Below are positions 33,943-42,833 of a DNA stretch of 64,000 bases, in pieces. Location: positions 1-64,000 of the forward strand of contig CAWVKD010000067.1 in assembly GCA_963929765.1 (NCBI GenBank), written 5' to 3'. Numbering within the stretch: position 1 is the first letter of the stretch; each line of letters starts with the position of its first letter. The notes below the pieces were generated by a model. That model saw only the letters and a list, made by a program, of their open reading frames with translations. It searched no databases and was not told the origin of the DNA. Position numbers and translations under genes: made by a program. This DNA comes from RGIG529 sp963929765. GTDB taxonomy: Bacteria; Bacillota; Clostridia; Oscillospirales; Oscillospiraceae.

Positions 33943-35571
33943 TTATTTTATATGCAAAATTCTTGCAATTTTCTCTCCTTTCGGCATCAAATTTAAATCT
34001 TCTTTGGAAATAATATGCATTTTTACCACCAAAATTGCATATACCGCTACACCTATTACTATAGCACCTACAACAGAAACTCCGTTTGACAAAAATGCAC
34101 GGTTCGAGCCGAGAACAGCCTCGGCACCCACATGGATAAGCCGGTATGATGCCCAAACGGCTAGGCCCATTAGACAAGATGCAATAGCAGGCATTAAGAA
34201 AGTCCGACGCAAGCTGGGCCTTTGAGGCAATATTCGTAACACAACAAAGAAATTTAAAATAGCAATCAACGCAAAGCAAAGTAATGTTCCAATAGGCGCA
34301 CCCTTGATATTGATGTTCGGATTACCCACCAAAATCCAGTTGGTCACAATTTTGACAACTCCGCCTATGAGCATTGTGATAATGGGAATATTGACAAGAC
34401 CATGTGCCTGTAAAATAGAATTGGCCAGCAGCATCAAACAGACAAAAATAGAAGCAATACCCAGGATAGCCAAAAGTGGTCCACCCACAGCAGCTTCCTC
34501 TTGTTTCATTGGATAAACAAGATTCATAATTGGTCCGGAAAGAACGGAGAGACCAATTCCTGCTGGAAAGGCCAAAAGCGCAGTAATGCGCATCGACGAA
34601 CTAACAATCTGATTGACACCCTTTCCGTCCTGTTTAGCCAGACAAGCTGCAACAGCTGGGATAACGCTAACTGTGATCGGCACAATAAAGGATGAAGGTA
34701 AATTGTATAAGTTCATCGTGTTAAAATATGCACCGTAATGCCAGCTGGCCACTTCCTCTGTAAAACCAACTGCATCTTGTAGCCGCATCAGGATCAGTTT
34801 ATTATCCACTAATGTAATAATACTCATAACAGAGGAACCTAATGTAATAGGAATACCCAAACGTAAAATACTTTTTAAAATGGACTCACGGGAATCCGGC
34901 AAATCTTGCGCAGCTGGCAACTGTTCTCGATACGTTTTAGCATAATTACAGACCAAGTAAAATAACGCCAAAGCTGTACCAACTGTGACACCTAAAATAG
35001 CACCACCTGCAGAATGGGCTTCATCATAACCTGCATTGATCATGATCATAACTAAAATCAGTCCAATACACAGTTTGCATAGCGCTTCGATCACCTGCGA
35101 AATTGCAGTTGGCATCATTTGTGTTTGTCCCTGCGTATAACCACGGAATGCTGACATACAACAAACACATACGACTGCTGGCGATAGTGCCTTAATCGCA
35201 TACCAAGCCTGGGAATTATCCATAAGTCCTGCCAATTGTTGTGGGAAGAAAAACATTAAGAGAGTACCTACTCCACCAATGACAAAAAAAGTTGTCAATG
35301 CCACTCGGAATGTTCTTCGCTTTTGGTTATGTCTACCCAACGTATTGGCTTCAGAGACTAATTTGGAAAGTGCCAAAGGCAGTCCGGCAGTTGAAATGGT
35401 AAGCAGCACAGAATAAATATTATATGCCGTTCCAAAATATCCCATACCTGTTCCGCTCAGCATGTTACCTAACGGAATTTTATACAGTGCACCAATGATT
35501 TTAACAATGGCCACTGCTGCTGCTAATGTTGCAGCTCCACCTAAAAAAGTTTGTTTTTTTGCTTTTGCCAA
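33943..35571 (-). CDS. spoVB: SpoVB-like polysaccharide flippase (MOP superfamily)
   Basis: A 542-residue membrane protein with about 14 hydrophobic helices, starting GGAATLAAAVAIVKIIGALYKIPLG. It belongs to the SpoVB/MurJ group of lipid-linked oligosaccharide flippases. Its position upstream of mazG, rqcP, yabP and yabQ matches Bacillus yabM (an SpoVB paralogue), so a role in spore or envelope wall synthesis is likely. The start appears to be a TTG at 35571 behind GAGG. Confidence 0.9.
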   Translation of the reverse strand: MAKAKKQTFLGGAATLAAAVAIVKIIGALYKIPLGNMLSGTGMGYFGTAYNIYSVLLTISTAGLPLALSKLVSEANTLGRHNQKRRTFRVALTTFFVIGGVGTLLMFFFPQQLAGLMDNSQAWYAIKALSPAVVCVCCMSAFRGYTQGQTQMMPTAISQVIEALCKLCIGLILVMIMINAGYDEAHSAGGAILGVTVGTALALFYLVCNYAKTYREQLPAAQDLPDSRESILKSILRLGIPITLGSSVMSIITLVDNKLILMRLQDAVGFTEEVASWHYGAYFNTMNLYNLPSSFIVPITVSVIPAVAACLAKQDGKGVNQIVSSSMRITALLAFPAGIGLSVLSGPIMNLVYPMKQEEAAVGGPLLAILGIASIFVCLMLLANSILQAHGLVNIPIITMLIGGVVKIVTNWILVGNPNINIKGAPIGTLLCFALIAILNFFVVLRILPQRPSLRRTFLMPAIASCLMGLAVWASYRLIHVGAEAVLGSNRAFLSNGVSVVGAIVIGVAVYAILVVKMHIISKEDLNLMPKGEKIARILHIK

Positions 35572-35620
35572 ATAAATTCATCCTCTCTGGGTCCCACGAA
35601 GCTACAAGCCTGAGACAAAA

Positions 35621-36943
35621 TCACCCTTCAATTAAAGAGTGGTAGTTTGAGCCAAATACGGTTCTCGTTGCATAATGTTCTACTTCCCATATCGCTTTGT
35701 CCAGATCGATGCTATAGAATGTTCCATTTTCATATATGATTGATCCATTAACCATATTCATAACAACATCATTTCCTCTTGCTGCATACACCAAATTGGA
35801 AAGAACGTCATGACAAGGAATAAGATGTGGACGTGTAAAATCCAACAAAATCAAATTGGCATCATATCCAATTGCTATCTTCCCACTCTTTCGCCCTTGT
35901 GCTTTTGCACCATTCACTGTAGCCATCTTGAGTGCATCCAGTGGTGAAATGGCTTGTGGATCTAAAGTAGAACCTTTATGCAATATGGCTGCCAATTTTA
36001 CTTCCTCCCAAAGATCATGGTTATTATTGGAAGAAACACCATCCGTTCCTAAAGCCACATTGACTCCTGCTTTGAGAAAAGCAGGAACAGGTGCTATTCC
36101 GCTACCCAGCTTTAAGTTGCTCACCGGATTATGCACTACTGTTACACCGCGAGATGCAAATAGCGCAATATCCTCTGGCTCCAACCAAACACAATGAGCA
36201 GCAAGTGCACGGGTATTCCAGACACCGTAATTATCTAAAATTTGAGCGGGTGTCTTTCCATGGCGTTCTAAAGAGCCCGCATGTTCTGATTGTGTCTCAG
36301 AACAATGCACATGCATACCTAATTGATTGGTAGAAGCATAGTCGGCAAGATATCGCCAAACTTTATCATATGACGTATATTCTCCATGAATCGACACATC
36401 AATTTGAATCTGGCCGTCACCATATCCATGCCATTTTTCAACCAGAGTCCGCATTTCTTCGCAGGCTTTATTTTTTTCTGGTGAAAAATCAGGAGAAAAT
36501 TGAGTGATCCCTCTACTAATATTAGCGCATAAACCCGCTTTGACTGTCTCTTCAATGATTTCATCACAAAAATAATACATATCAGAAAAAGATGTAATTC
36601 CAGCTGCAATCATTTCTGCAAGACCCAAGACCGTTCCCGCACGTACCGCACGGGCATCCAAACGGGCTTCCGCAGGAAAGATATAGTCATTCAGCCAGGT
36701 TTGCAAATCATATCCATCTGCATATCCTCGCATCAGGGTCATGGGAACATGGGTATGAGCATTGACAAGGCCTGGCATAAGTACTTTTCCTTTTCCATTC
36801 ATTTCGCGGCCTTCAAAGTGATCTGGCCTTGTCTGACCTACAAAAACAATTTTCTTCCCTGATATTTGTACGTAAGCATCTTTTAAAACAGTTCCCTCTT
36901 CATCCATCAGTAGAGCTGTTACATGAGAAAATAAAATATCCAT
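35621..36943 (-). CDS. mtaD: 5-methylthioadenosine/S-adenosylhomocysteine deaminase-type amidohydrolase
   Basis: A 440-residue amidohydrolase. Metal ligands are visible in VNAHTHVPM (HxH), in GMHVHCSET, in LAAHCVWL and in LGTDGVSSNNNHD. The HxH followed by PMTLMRGYADG is typical of MtaD-type deaminases converting MTA, SAH or adenosine to inosyl products. The purine nucleoside phosphorylase just upstream would cleave such products, which supports a purine/SAM salvage role. The ATG at 36943 has a weak GGAAAG site; the longer frame would run through an intercistronic hairpin. Confidence 0.88.
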   Translation of the reverse strand: MDILFSHVTALLMDEEGTVLKDAYVQISGKKIVFVGQTRPDHFEGREMNGKGKVLMPGLVNAHTHVPMTLMRGYADGYDLQTWLNDYIFPAEARLDARAVRAGTVLGLAEMIAAGITSFSDMYYFCDEIIEETVKAGLCANISRGITQFSPDFSPEKNKACEEMRTLVEKWHGYGDGQIQIDVSIHGEYTSYDKVWRYLADYASTNQLGMHVHCSETQSEHAGSLERHGKTPAQILDNYGVWNTRALAAHCVWLEPEDIALFASRGVTVVHNPVSNLKLGSGIAPVPAFLKAGVNVALGTDGVSSNNNHDLWEEVKLAAILHKGSTLDPQAISPLDALKMATVNGAKAQGRKSGKIAIGYDANLILLDFTRPHLIPCHDVLSNLVYAARGNDVVMNMVNGSIIYENGTFYSIDLDKAIWEVEHYATRTVFGSNYHSLIEG

Positions 36944-36962
36944 TGGTATACGCTCTCTTTCC

Positions 36963-37001
36963 ACTGCGGGGCAGAGTTGACTTCTCAACCCTGCCCCGCA
37001 G
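36963..37001 (-). other. Intercistronic hairpin between pnp and mtaD
   Basis: CTGCGGGGCAG pairs perfectly with CTGCCCCGCAG across 36963-37001, extended by GTTGA/TCAAC. No U-tract follows, so a role in mRNA processing or translational tuning of mtaD is more likely than termination. Confidence 0.55.
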
Positions 37002-37011
37002 TTCAATTCAT

Positions 37012-37857
37012 TCACACATTCAAACTCTTTAAGCACGCTAATACAAGCCTAGAAAATTGATCCTGACATGCAATGCCTGCTTCTAACACTTCCTGTTCTG
37101 ATAGTGGCTTTTCCAAAATCCCCGCTGCCATATTGGACAAGAGGGTAAACCCAAGCACTTCCATACCACAGTGTGCTGCGGCAATGACCTCTGGTACAGT
37201 GGACATACCAACTGCATCTGCTCCCAGGATACGAGCTGCCCGAATTTCTGCCGGCGTCTCATATTGAGGCCCTGGAAAATACATATACACGCCTTCTCGT
37301 AAGGTAATTTGGAGTGATGCAGCACATCTTTGGGCCAGATTCCTTAACTTTTTAGAATAGAGAAAGGAAGAATCAGGAAAACGAGGGCCAAATTCAGCGA
37401 TGTTCTCTCCACGCAGAGGTCCATCCCCATATAGTTTAATATGGTCCGTAATGAGCATCAAGTCACCAGGCCGAAATGTCGTATTGACCGCTCCTGCTGC
37501 GTTGGTAACAAACAGAGTCTTCGCCCCTAAAAGGGATAATACCCGTACAGGAAATGCCACTTCTTCATGGCTATATCCTTCATAATAATGGATCCTTCCC
37601 TGCATAACAGCAACCTGTCGGCCTTGCAGAGAGCCGAATACCAGTCTACCTTGATGCCCTGGTGCTGTGGATGATTTAAAGTGAGGTATTTCTTCGTAGG
37701 GAATAGAAATAGCATTTTCCACCAAATCACCCAAAAAACCTAAGCCTGATCCTAAAATCATAGCGACTTGAGGGGTAAAATGATCAATGCGCTTCGAAAT
37801 AGCATCAGCACTCTCTTGATAACAAGAAAACGGAATATTCAGAGTTCCATACCGCAT
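37012..37857 (-). CDS. Purine-nucleoside phosphorylase
   Basis: A 281-residue PNP of the trimeric PNP/MTAP family. Phosphate and base motifs are GSGLGFL near residue 37, APGHQGRLVFG, VMQGRIHYYEGY, VTNAAGAVN and GPQYETPAEIR. It phosphorolyses inosine and guanosine. The ATG lies in the final codons of the zinc-ribbon gene (19-base overlap). With mtaD it forms a nucleoside salvage pair. Confidence 0.93.
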   Translation of the reverse strand: MRYGTLNIPFSCYQESADAISKRIDHFTPQVAMILGSGLGFLGDLVENAISIPYEEIPHFKSSTAPGHQGRLVFGSLQGRQVAVMQGRIHYYEGYSHEEVAFPVRVLSLLGAKTLFVTNAAGAVNTTFRPGDLMLITDHIKLYGDGPLRGENIAEFGPRFPDSSFLYSKKLRNLAQRCAASLQITLREGVYMYFPGPQYETPAEIRAARILGADAVGMSTVPEVIAAAHCGMEVLGFTLLSNMAAGILEKPLSEQEVLEAGIACQDQFSRLVLACLKSLNV

Positions 37858-38231
37858 TTTTTACAAAATGCGTCTCCTTTACTGCAAATGGCACCACACC
37901 GGGGACACGGCTTGCTCTTTTTCAATGCGTTGATTTCCCTTTGCAATTGGGCAATTTTCTCTTTTTTTTCGTCGATGACAGATAGCTTCTCCTCTATAAT
38001 AGAGTCATCCACTTCCACGCCAATATGGGTATCATATACCATTTGACCAATTTCTTTGAGCAACGGAGTTATATCACTATTTAAATCAAAAATGCGGAGA
38101 TTCAACTTGGCAATATCTAACATCTCTCCAGCGTATTTTCCAGCTTGACGCGCTGTATTGCTAGCTGCACTCCCCATAGCTCCTGCTGTGCTTTTCACTT
38201 TTTCAAGCAGCTCTTTCACACGATTGTCCAT
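37839..38231 (-). CDS. Zinc-ribbon protein with coiled coil
   Basis: A 130-residue protein. A helical N-terminal part (about 1-105), with a coiled-coil stretch (SVIDEKKEKIAQLQREINAL), precedes a C-terminal zinc ribbon with CPRCGAIC and CKKCGMEL. The family is widespread in Clostridia without a defined function. It overlaps pnp, so they are probably cotranscribed. Confidence 0.8.
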   Translation of the reverse strand: MDNRVKELLEKVKSTAGAMGSAASNTARQAGKYAGEMLDIAKLNLRIFDLNSDITPLLKEIGQMVYDTHIGVEVDDSIIEEKLSVIDEKKEKIAQLQREINALKKSKPCPRCGAICSKGDAFCKKCGMEL

Positions 38232-38289
38232 CTTCGTCCCTCCTTTGGGTCATAGAATTAGGATACATCAAAGATTACCAAACTATGCC

Positions 38290-39159
38290 TTATTTCTGCT
38301 CTTTTTCTGTTTCTAATGCTTCTACCGCTTTTGCCGTTTGTTCCAGATATCCACCTGCAAAATCTTCTATCGTTCCAGTATCACAAGCATTTGCCATGGC
38401 AGGATCAATGGGTAATCGGTCCAGCACTGGCAAATTCCATTCTTTGGCTACCTCCTCCAGATGGCTTTCTCCAAAAATGGAATGGACTTTCCCACAGTGA
38501 GGGCATTGATAACCACTGTAGTTTTCTACGATCCCAAGAGCTGGAATATTCATCATCTGAACCATTTTCATTGCTTTGGTTACGATCATGGATACCAATT
38601 CTTGAGGCGACGTGACAAGAATAACACCGTCCAGAGGTAACGATTGAAATACGGTTAACGGGACATCTCCTGTTCCTGGAGGTAAATCCACCAACATATA
38701 ATCCACTTCACCCCAAGTAACATTGCTCCAAAATTGTCGCACTAGATCTGCGATAACAGGTCCACGCCAGATAACAGGATCCGTTTCATTTTCTACCAAA
38801 AGATTAAGTGACATGATGGAGATACCAGTCTTGGTCTTTTTGGGCTCCGTTCCATATTCATTGGCTCCCGCCAAGCCGTGGATGCCAAAGGCCTTCGGGA
38901 TAGAAGGGCCTGTAATGTCAGCGTCTAAAATAGCAACTTTATGACCTCTGCGCTGTAACTCTACTGCAAGAGAGGCTGTTACCGAGCTTTTTCCTACCCC
39001 GCCTTTTCCACTCATGATTCCAATAACATGGGAAACTGAAGACATTTGATTGGGTGCAGCAGTAAAATCGTACTGACTCCCTTCTGCCTGACCATGTTCC
39101 TGACCACAGCCGGTAGAACAAGAGCAAGTATCGCAATGATTTGTACAAGATTCACTCAT
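38290..39159 (-). CDS. mrp: Mrp/NBP35-family ATP-binding protein
   Basis: A 289-residue P-loop protein with the deviant Walker A GKGGVGKSS near residue 52, LDADITGPS, and the conserved CPHCGK pair that binds a bridging Fe-S cluster. The N-terminus is cysteine-rich (CTNHCDTCSCSTGC), as in NBP35-like members. It is an Fe-S cluster carrier or assembly factor in the cytosol. The ATG at 39159 was chosen because the cysteine-rich tail follows it immediately; its ribosome site is weak. Confidence 0.92.
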   Translation of the reverse strand: MSESCTNHCDTCSCSTGCGQEHGQAEGSQYDFTAAPNQMSSVSHVIGIMSGKGGVGKSSVTASLAVELQRRGHKVAILDADITGPSIPKAFGIHGLAGANEYGTEPKKTKTGISIMSLNLLVENETDPVIWRGPVIADLVRQFWSNVTWGEVDYMLVDLPPGTGDVPLTVFQSLPLDGVILVTSPQELVSMIVTKAMKMVQMMNIPALGIVENYSGYQCPHCGKVHSIFGESHLEEVAKEWNLPVLDRLPIDPAMANACDTGTIEDFAGGYLEQTAKAVEALETEKEQK

Positions 39160-39227
39160 CGTTTTTAACCATACCTTTCTTATTTGGCTTGCCAAATGCA
39201 GCCTAAGTTTTCCTTTGTCTTTTTCGA

Positions 39228-40163
39228 TTAATATTGATATCGTCCACCGCCAATAAATTCTCGTAATAAAGAATCCGTTGAGACAAGAGTGGGAGAAATG
39301 GATTGAAATGCATCAAGCACATGAATGAATTGTTCCATCTTTTCTCTCCAAAGACTGTCCTGTGGTATCTTTTTCAAGAGCGGTATAACAGCTTGTTTCA
39401 TGACCATCACTTCATAGGGCAGGGAAGAATTAATTGATATATCTGCTTCTTGCTCAAAAGGAATAATATATTGTTTTTCTCCCCTTTGTATATTTCCCCA
39501 TTGAGAGAGTGTGCGTTCTACGCCAGCGCCTCGAAAACGAGCATCTCGCACTATTCTGCGAACCAAACGTGTCCATGAATTTTGGAAGTAAAGGCAAGAA
39601 CCGTTTAGAATATCAGATTGTGTACTTACATATAGCTTTATAGCATCTGGATGATGCTCACTCATTTCACCTCGCAGTGCATGAATTCCTTCTAGTATCA
39701 CAATTTCACCAGGATCGATTTTCAGTTTTCTCCCTGCGGTTGCACTGCGCGTGTTTCTGGAAAAATCGAATTTAGGAACAAAGATTTCCTTTCCTTGTTT
39801 TAACAGAGTAAGGTGTTGATTCAACAATTTCCAATCTAAGCAATCTGGCGATTCAAAATCCATCTCCCCTGTCGGTGTGCGAGGTGCGGTCTCTGGATCA
39901 ATCGTATAAAAATAATCATCCATCGAAATGACATGCGTATGAACGCCAAAGCGATTTAGAATTTCACTTAACTTAAAGGCTACTGTTGTTTTTCCGGAAC
40001 TAGAAGGCCCTGATAAAAGGACAAGCGGCGACTTTTCCCGATGAGAAAAAATCTGTACCCCTACTTTTTCCAACTTTTCCTGAAACAATGCATCACTTTT
40101 CTGTAAAAAGACCCTTGGCTCCTCCCTTGCATACCGATTGATTTCCCAAAGTTGGTAAGACAT
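39228..40163 (-). CDS. Uridine kinase-like nucleoside kinase
   Basis: A 311-residue kinase of the PRK/Udk family. The P-loop is SGPSSSGKTT near residue 51, with SMDDYFY and EGIHALR as further signatures. Many Clostridia encode this kinase with a long N-terminal TGS/ThrRS-like region (about 550 residues); only about 45 residues precede the P-loop here. It should phosphorylate uridine or another nucleoside. The ATG follows GGGAGGG. Confidence 0.85.
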   Translation of the reverse strand: MSYQLWEINRYAREEPRVFLQKSDALFQEKLEKVGVQIFSHREKSPLVLLSGPSSSGKTTVAFKLSEILNRFGVHTHVISMDDYFYTIDPETAPRTPTGEMDFESPDCLDWKLLNQHLTLLKQGKEIFVPKFDFSRNTRSATAGRKLKIDPGEIVILEGIHALRGEMSEHHPDAIKLYVSTQSDILNGSCLYFQNSWTRLVRRIVRDARFRGAGVERTLSQWGNIQRGEKQYIIPFEQEADISINSSLPYEVMVMKQAVIPLLKKIPQDSLWREKMEQFIHVLDAFQSISPTLVSTDSLLREFIGGGRYQY

Positions 40164-40174
40164 AATGTCCCTCC

Positions 40175-41668
40175 CTATGGCTCCACAATGCCTTCCGTTT
40201 GATGAAATGTCAAAAGCGCTTTCTTTCCCTCTTTGATTCGGTCCATACGATTGACATATTCATAGGGATATTTAGGATTGCAAACGCGATTGATCAGGCC
40301 ACTATTGGGGTTGACCAATTTTGTCATTCCGCCCGCTCCCAAAGATAAGATAGTATGCAATTCTTCCATAATACAAATGTTGTAAATTCCTTCATACCCC
40401 GGTAGACACCAACCAACATTTTCAAAATTACCTGCCATAAATTTTTGCCGGTAAAGGTAATATGGAGCATATCCTTTTTCACGCAACCGATATTCTGCAT
40501 AGTCCAACATCTTGCCTACTGCTTCTGCAGAGGGGATTTCCCTCCCTTCTAAAGCGAGACGAGATCCTTTCTTTAATGCCAAAGTATGTATAGTGATATT
40601 TTCCGGATGGAGTGCCAAAACAGCATCAATGGAATAAGCAAAGCCGTCTGGGTTGTCTTCTGGGAGACCTGCAATCAAATCCATATTGATATCTTGAAAT
40701 CCAGCATTTCTTGCCATTTTCATAACAACAGGGACATCTGACGCTGTGTGACGCCGTCCGATAGCTTCTAGTACAGTATCCCGCATCGTTTGAGGGTTGA
40801 TGCTTACCCTCGTTGCGCCGCCCTTCAGAAGTGCTTCTAGCTTTTCTGGCGTAATAGTATCCGGTCTCCCAGCCTCTACAGTATATTCCGTACAGTGGGA
40901 GAAATCAAATGTTTTTGCAATTTCCTCCATCAATTTTGTCAGCTGTTCAGCTGAAAGCGTGGTCGGTGTTCCACCACCAATATAAATGCTCCGCAATTTT
41001 AAGCCGGCATCTTTCACCACTTTACCCGCATGACAAATCTCCTCATGTAAAGCCAGCAGATATGGTTCTACCAGCTTCATAGACTTCTCTACGGAGTGGC
41101 TTACAAAGGAGCAATAAACACATCGAGTTGGACAAAACGGTATCCCCACATAGAGAGAAATCTCTTCCGGTTTCAGAGATTGCTTTACTCTTATTCCCGC
41201 TTTGGCTGCATCAATACACAATTTCCGCCTTGCCGGAGCAACCTGATAAACATCTCTCAACATGCGGTCGGCTTGATTTTCTGTACCCCCTTCTTCTAGA
41301 ACCCGTGTGACTAGCTTTGCAGGCCGAATGCCTGTTAAAGCGCCCCAAGGCGGTTTTTCTCCTGTACAATCACAAGCTGCTTTAAAGAAGGAAAGTTTAA
41401 TAATTTTTTGCAAAATACGGTCGGTTTGCAATCGATTTGTTAACTGGTCTGTTTTAGCCCGTGCAAATCGGCTATATTTTTTCCCATTTCGCACCAAAAT
41501 TGCACGTGCTGTTGTCCAAATCTTTCCCTTTGATATGGTGCTGCGGAGATAATTTTCTCCTTCCTGTGGGGATCCCGAAGGATATTCCGGTCGTTCTTCT
41601 GGAAACAGAACCAATAACATTTGCTCCACCGCATACCGGTAACTATGTTGTTCTAAATAGAGTTTCAT
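40175..41668 (-). CDS. hemZ: Coproporphyrinogen dehydrogenase HemZ-like radical SAM protein
   Basis: A 497-residue HemN-family radical SAM enzyme. The cluster motif CPTRCVYCSF (CxxxCxxC) lies near residue 175, followed by YIGGGTPTTL and the VEAGRPDTI strand. The N-terminal extension and ETP-type context fit HemZ, an oxygen-independent coproporphyrinogen III oxidase relative. Other haem genes are not in the window, so the true substrate is not certain. Confidence 0.9.
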   Translation of the reverse strand: MKLYLEQHSYRYAVEQMLLVLFPEERPEYPSGSPQEGENYLRSTISKGKIWTTARAILVRNGKKYSRFARAKTDQLTNRLQTDRILQKIIKLSFFKAACDCTGEKPPWGALTGIRPAKLVTRVLEEGGTENQADRMLRDVYQVAPARRKLCIDAAKAGIRVKQSLKPEEISLYVGIPFCPTRCVYCSFVSHSVEKSMKLVEPYLLALHEEICHAGKVVKDAGLKLRSIYIGGGTPTTLSAEQLTKLMEEIAKTFDFSHCTEYTVEAGRPDTITPEKLEALLKGGATRVSINPQTMRDTVLEAIGRRHTASDVPVVMKMARNAGFQDINMDLIAGLPEDNPDGFAYSIDAVLALHPENITIHTLALKKGSRLALEGREIPSAEAVGKMLDYAEYRLREKGYAPYYLYRQKFMAGNFENVGWCLPGYEGIYNICIMEELHTILSLGAGGMTKLVNPNSGLINRVCNPKYPYEYVNRMDRIKEGKKALLTFHQTEGIVEP

Positions 41669-41722
41669 GCTTATGCATCCTGTGTCAAGACCGTCTTTGC
41701 CTTGACATATGCCTTTCTTCTA

Positions 41723-42334
41723 CTATTTTACGGCTTCTCGCATGTAAAGGTTACGAGCCCGTTCTCTGGAAAGGGTAGTAGGCGCCTCATGACCAGGATA
41801 TACCTGATAATCGCCTGGTAAATCGTGCAGCCGTTTCAATGAACGTAACATATCCTTATAACTTCCTCCTTGAAAATCCGTACGCCCACAAGAATCACGA
41901 AACAGCGTATCTCCTGTAAAGAGCACATCTCCTACTTTTAATGTAACCGACCCTTTAGAATGGCCAGGAGTATGCATAACATCAATTGTCAAATGGCCTA
42001 ATGTAAGCTGATCTCCTTCATCATAATTCCGGATCTGGGGAATGGGACCGAACTGCAATCCACCTGCATTTGATCCCTTGGTTGATATTTCTTCTTTGTG
42101 GATATAAACCGGCACCTGCAAATATTGTAAAATGCCGTTCACCCCTGTAGTATGATCATAATGACCATGAGTCAATAAAATAAATTGAATATTTAATCCC
42201 AATTCATACACTACACGCAAAATGCGTTCAGCTTCATCTCCTGGATCAATGATGGCACCCATCTTTGTCTCTTCGTCTCCGATAATGTAACAATTGGTCC
42301 CAATTGGACCGACTTGCAACCGTTTTAAAATCAT
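41723..42334 (-). CDS. MBL-fold metallo-hydrolase (glyoxalase II-like)
   Basis: A 203-residue metallo-beta-lactamase-fold protein with the metal site LTHGHYDHT, HTPGHSKGS, LFTGDTLF and YPGHEAPTT. It resembles the small hydroxyacylglutathione-hydrolase group. I chose the ATG at 42334, nine bases after AGAGGA; the ATG at 42343 abuts the ribosome site. It sits between dtd and hemZ, a common clostridial order. Confidence 0.9.
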   Translation of the reverse strand: MILKRLQVGPIGTNCYIIGDEETKMGAIIDPGDEAERILRVVYELGLNIQFILLTHGHYDHTTGVNGILQYLQVPVYIHKEEISTKGSNAGGLQFGPIPQIRNYDEGDQLTLGHLTIDVMHTPGHSKGSVTLKVGDVLFTGDTLFRDSCGRTDFQGGSYKDMLRSLKRLHDLPGDYQVYPGHEAPTTLSRERARNLYMREAVK

Positions 42335-42362
42335 AGTAATCATTCCTCTCCATTACAGTCAA

Positions 42363-42809
42363 TTATAATGCATCTGTATCTAAAATCAATGTTACCGGCC
42401 CGTCATTGACCGAATACACATCCATATCCGCCCCAAAAATTCCAGTTTCCACGGAAAATCCATGAGAGCGGCAACGTGCTATGAAGCTTTCGTACAACGG
42501 AACGGCTACTTCCGAACGGGCAGCGGACAGAAATTCTGGCCGCCGCCCTTTTTTACAATTTCCATATAAGGTGAATTGAGAAACCACCAACAGCTCTCCT
42601 TCTACATCTTCCAGAGAACGATTGAGCTTACCTTTTTCATCTTCAAAAATACGCAAGCTAATGATTTTATCTGCTAATTTGTTCCCTTCCGCCTCTGTAT
42701 CTGTATGGGTAATGCCCAATAAAATCAAAAAGCCTTTTTTTATCTCTCCTGTGGTCTTTCCTTCGACCTGTACAGAAGCACTAGAAACGCGGGTCAAGAC
42801 AGCACGCAT
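42363..42809 (-). CDS. dtd: D-aminoacyl-tRNA deacylase
   Basis: A 148-residue DTD. It begins MRAVLTRVSSASVQVEG, has the active-site SQFTLYG loop near residue 77 and the C-terminal NDGPVTLILD (Gly-cisPro-like) motif. It removes D-amino acids or glycine from mischarged tRNA. The ATG at 42809 is preferred because proteins of this family start MRAV; an ATG at 42818 is also possible. It follows relA directly. Confidence 0.94.
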   Translation of the reverse strand: MRAVLTRVSSASVQVEGKTTGEIKKGFLILLGITHTDTEAEGNKLADKIISLRIFEDEKGKLNRSLEDVEGELLVVSQFTLYGNCKKGRRPEFLSAARSEVAVPLYESFIARCRSHGFSVETGIFGADMDVYSVNDGPVTLILDTDAL

Positions 42810-42833
42810 ATCTATCATATCACCTCATTGTTC

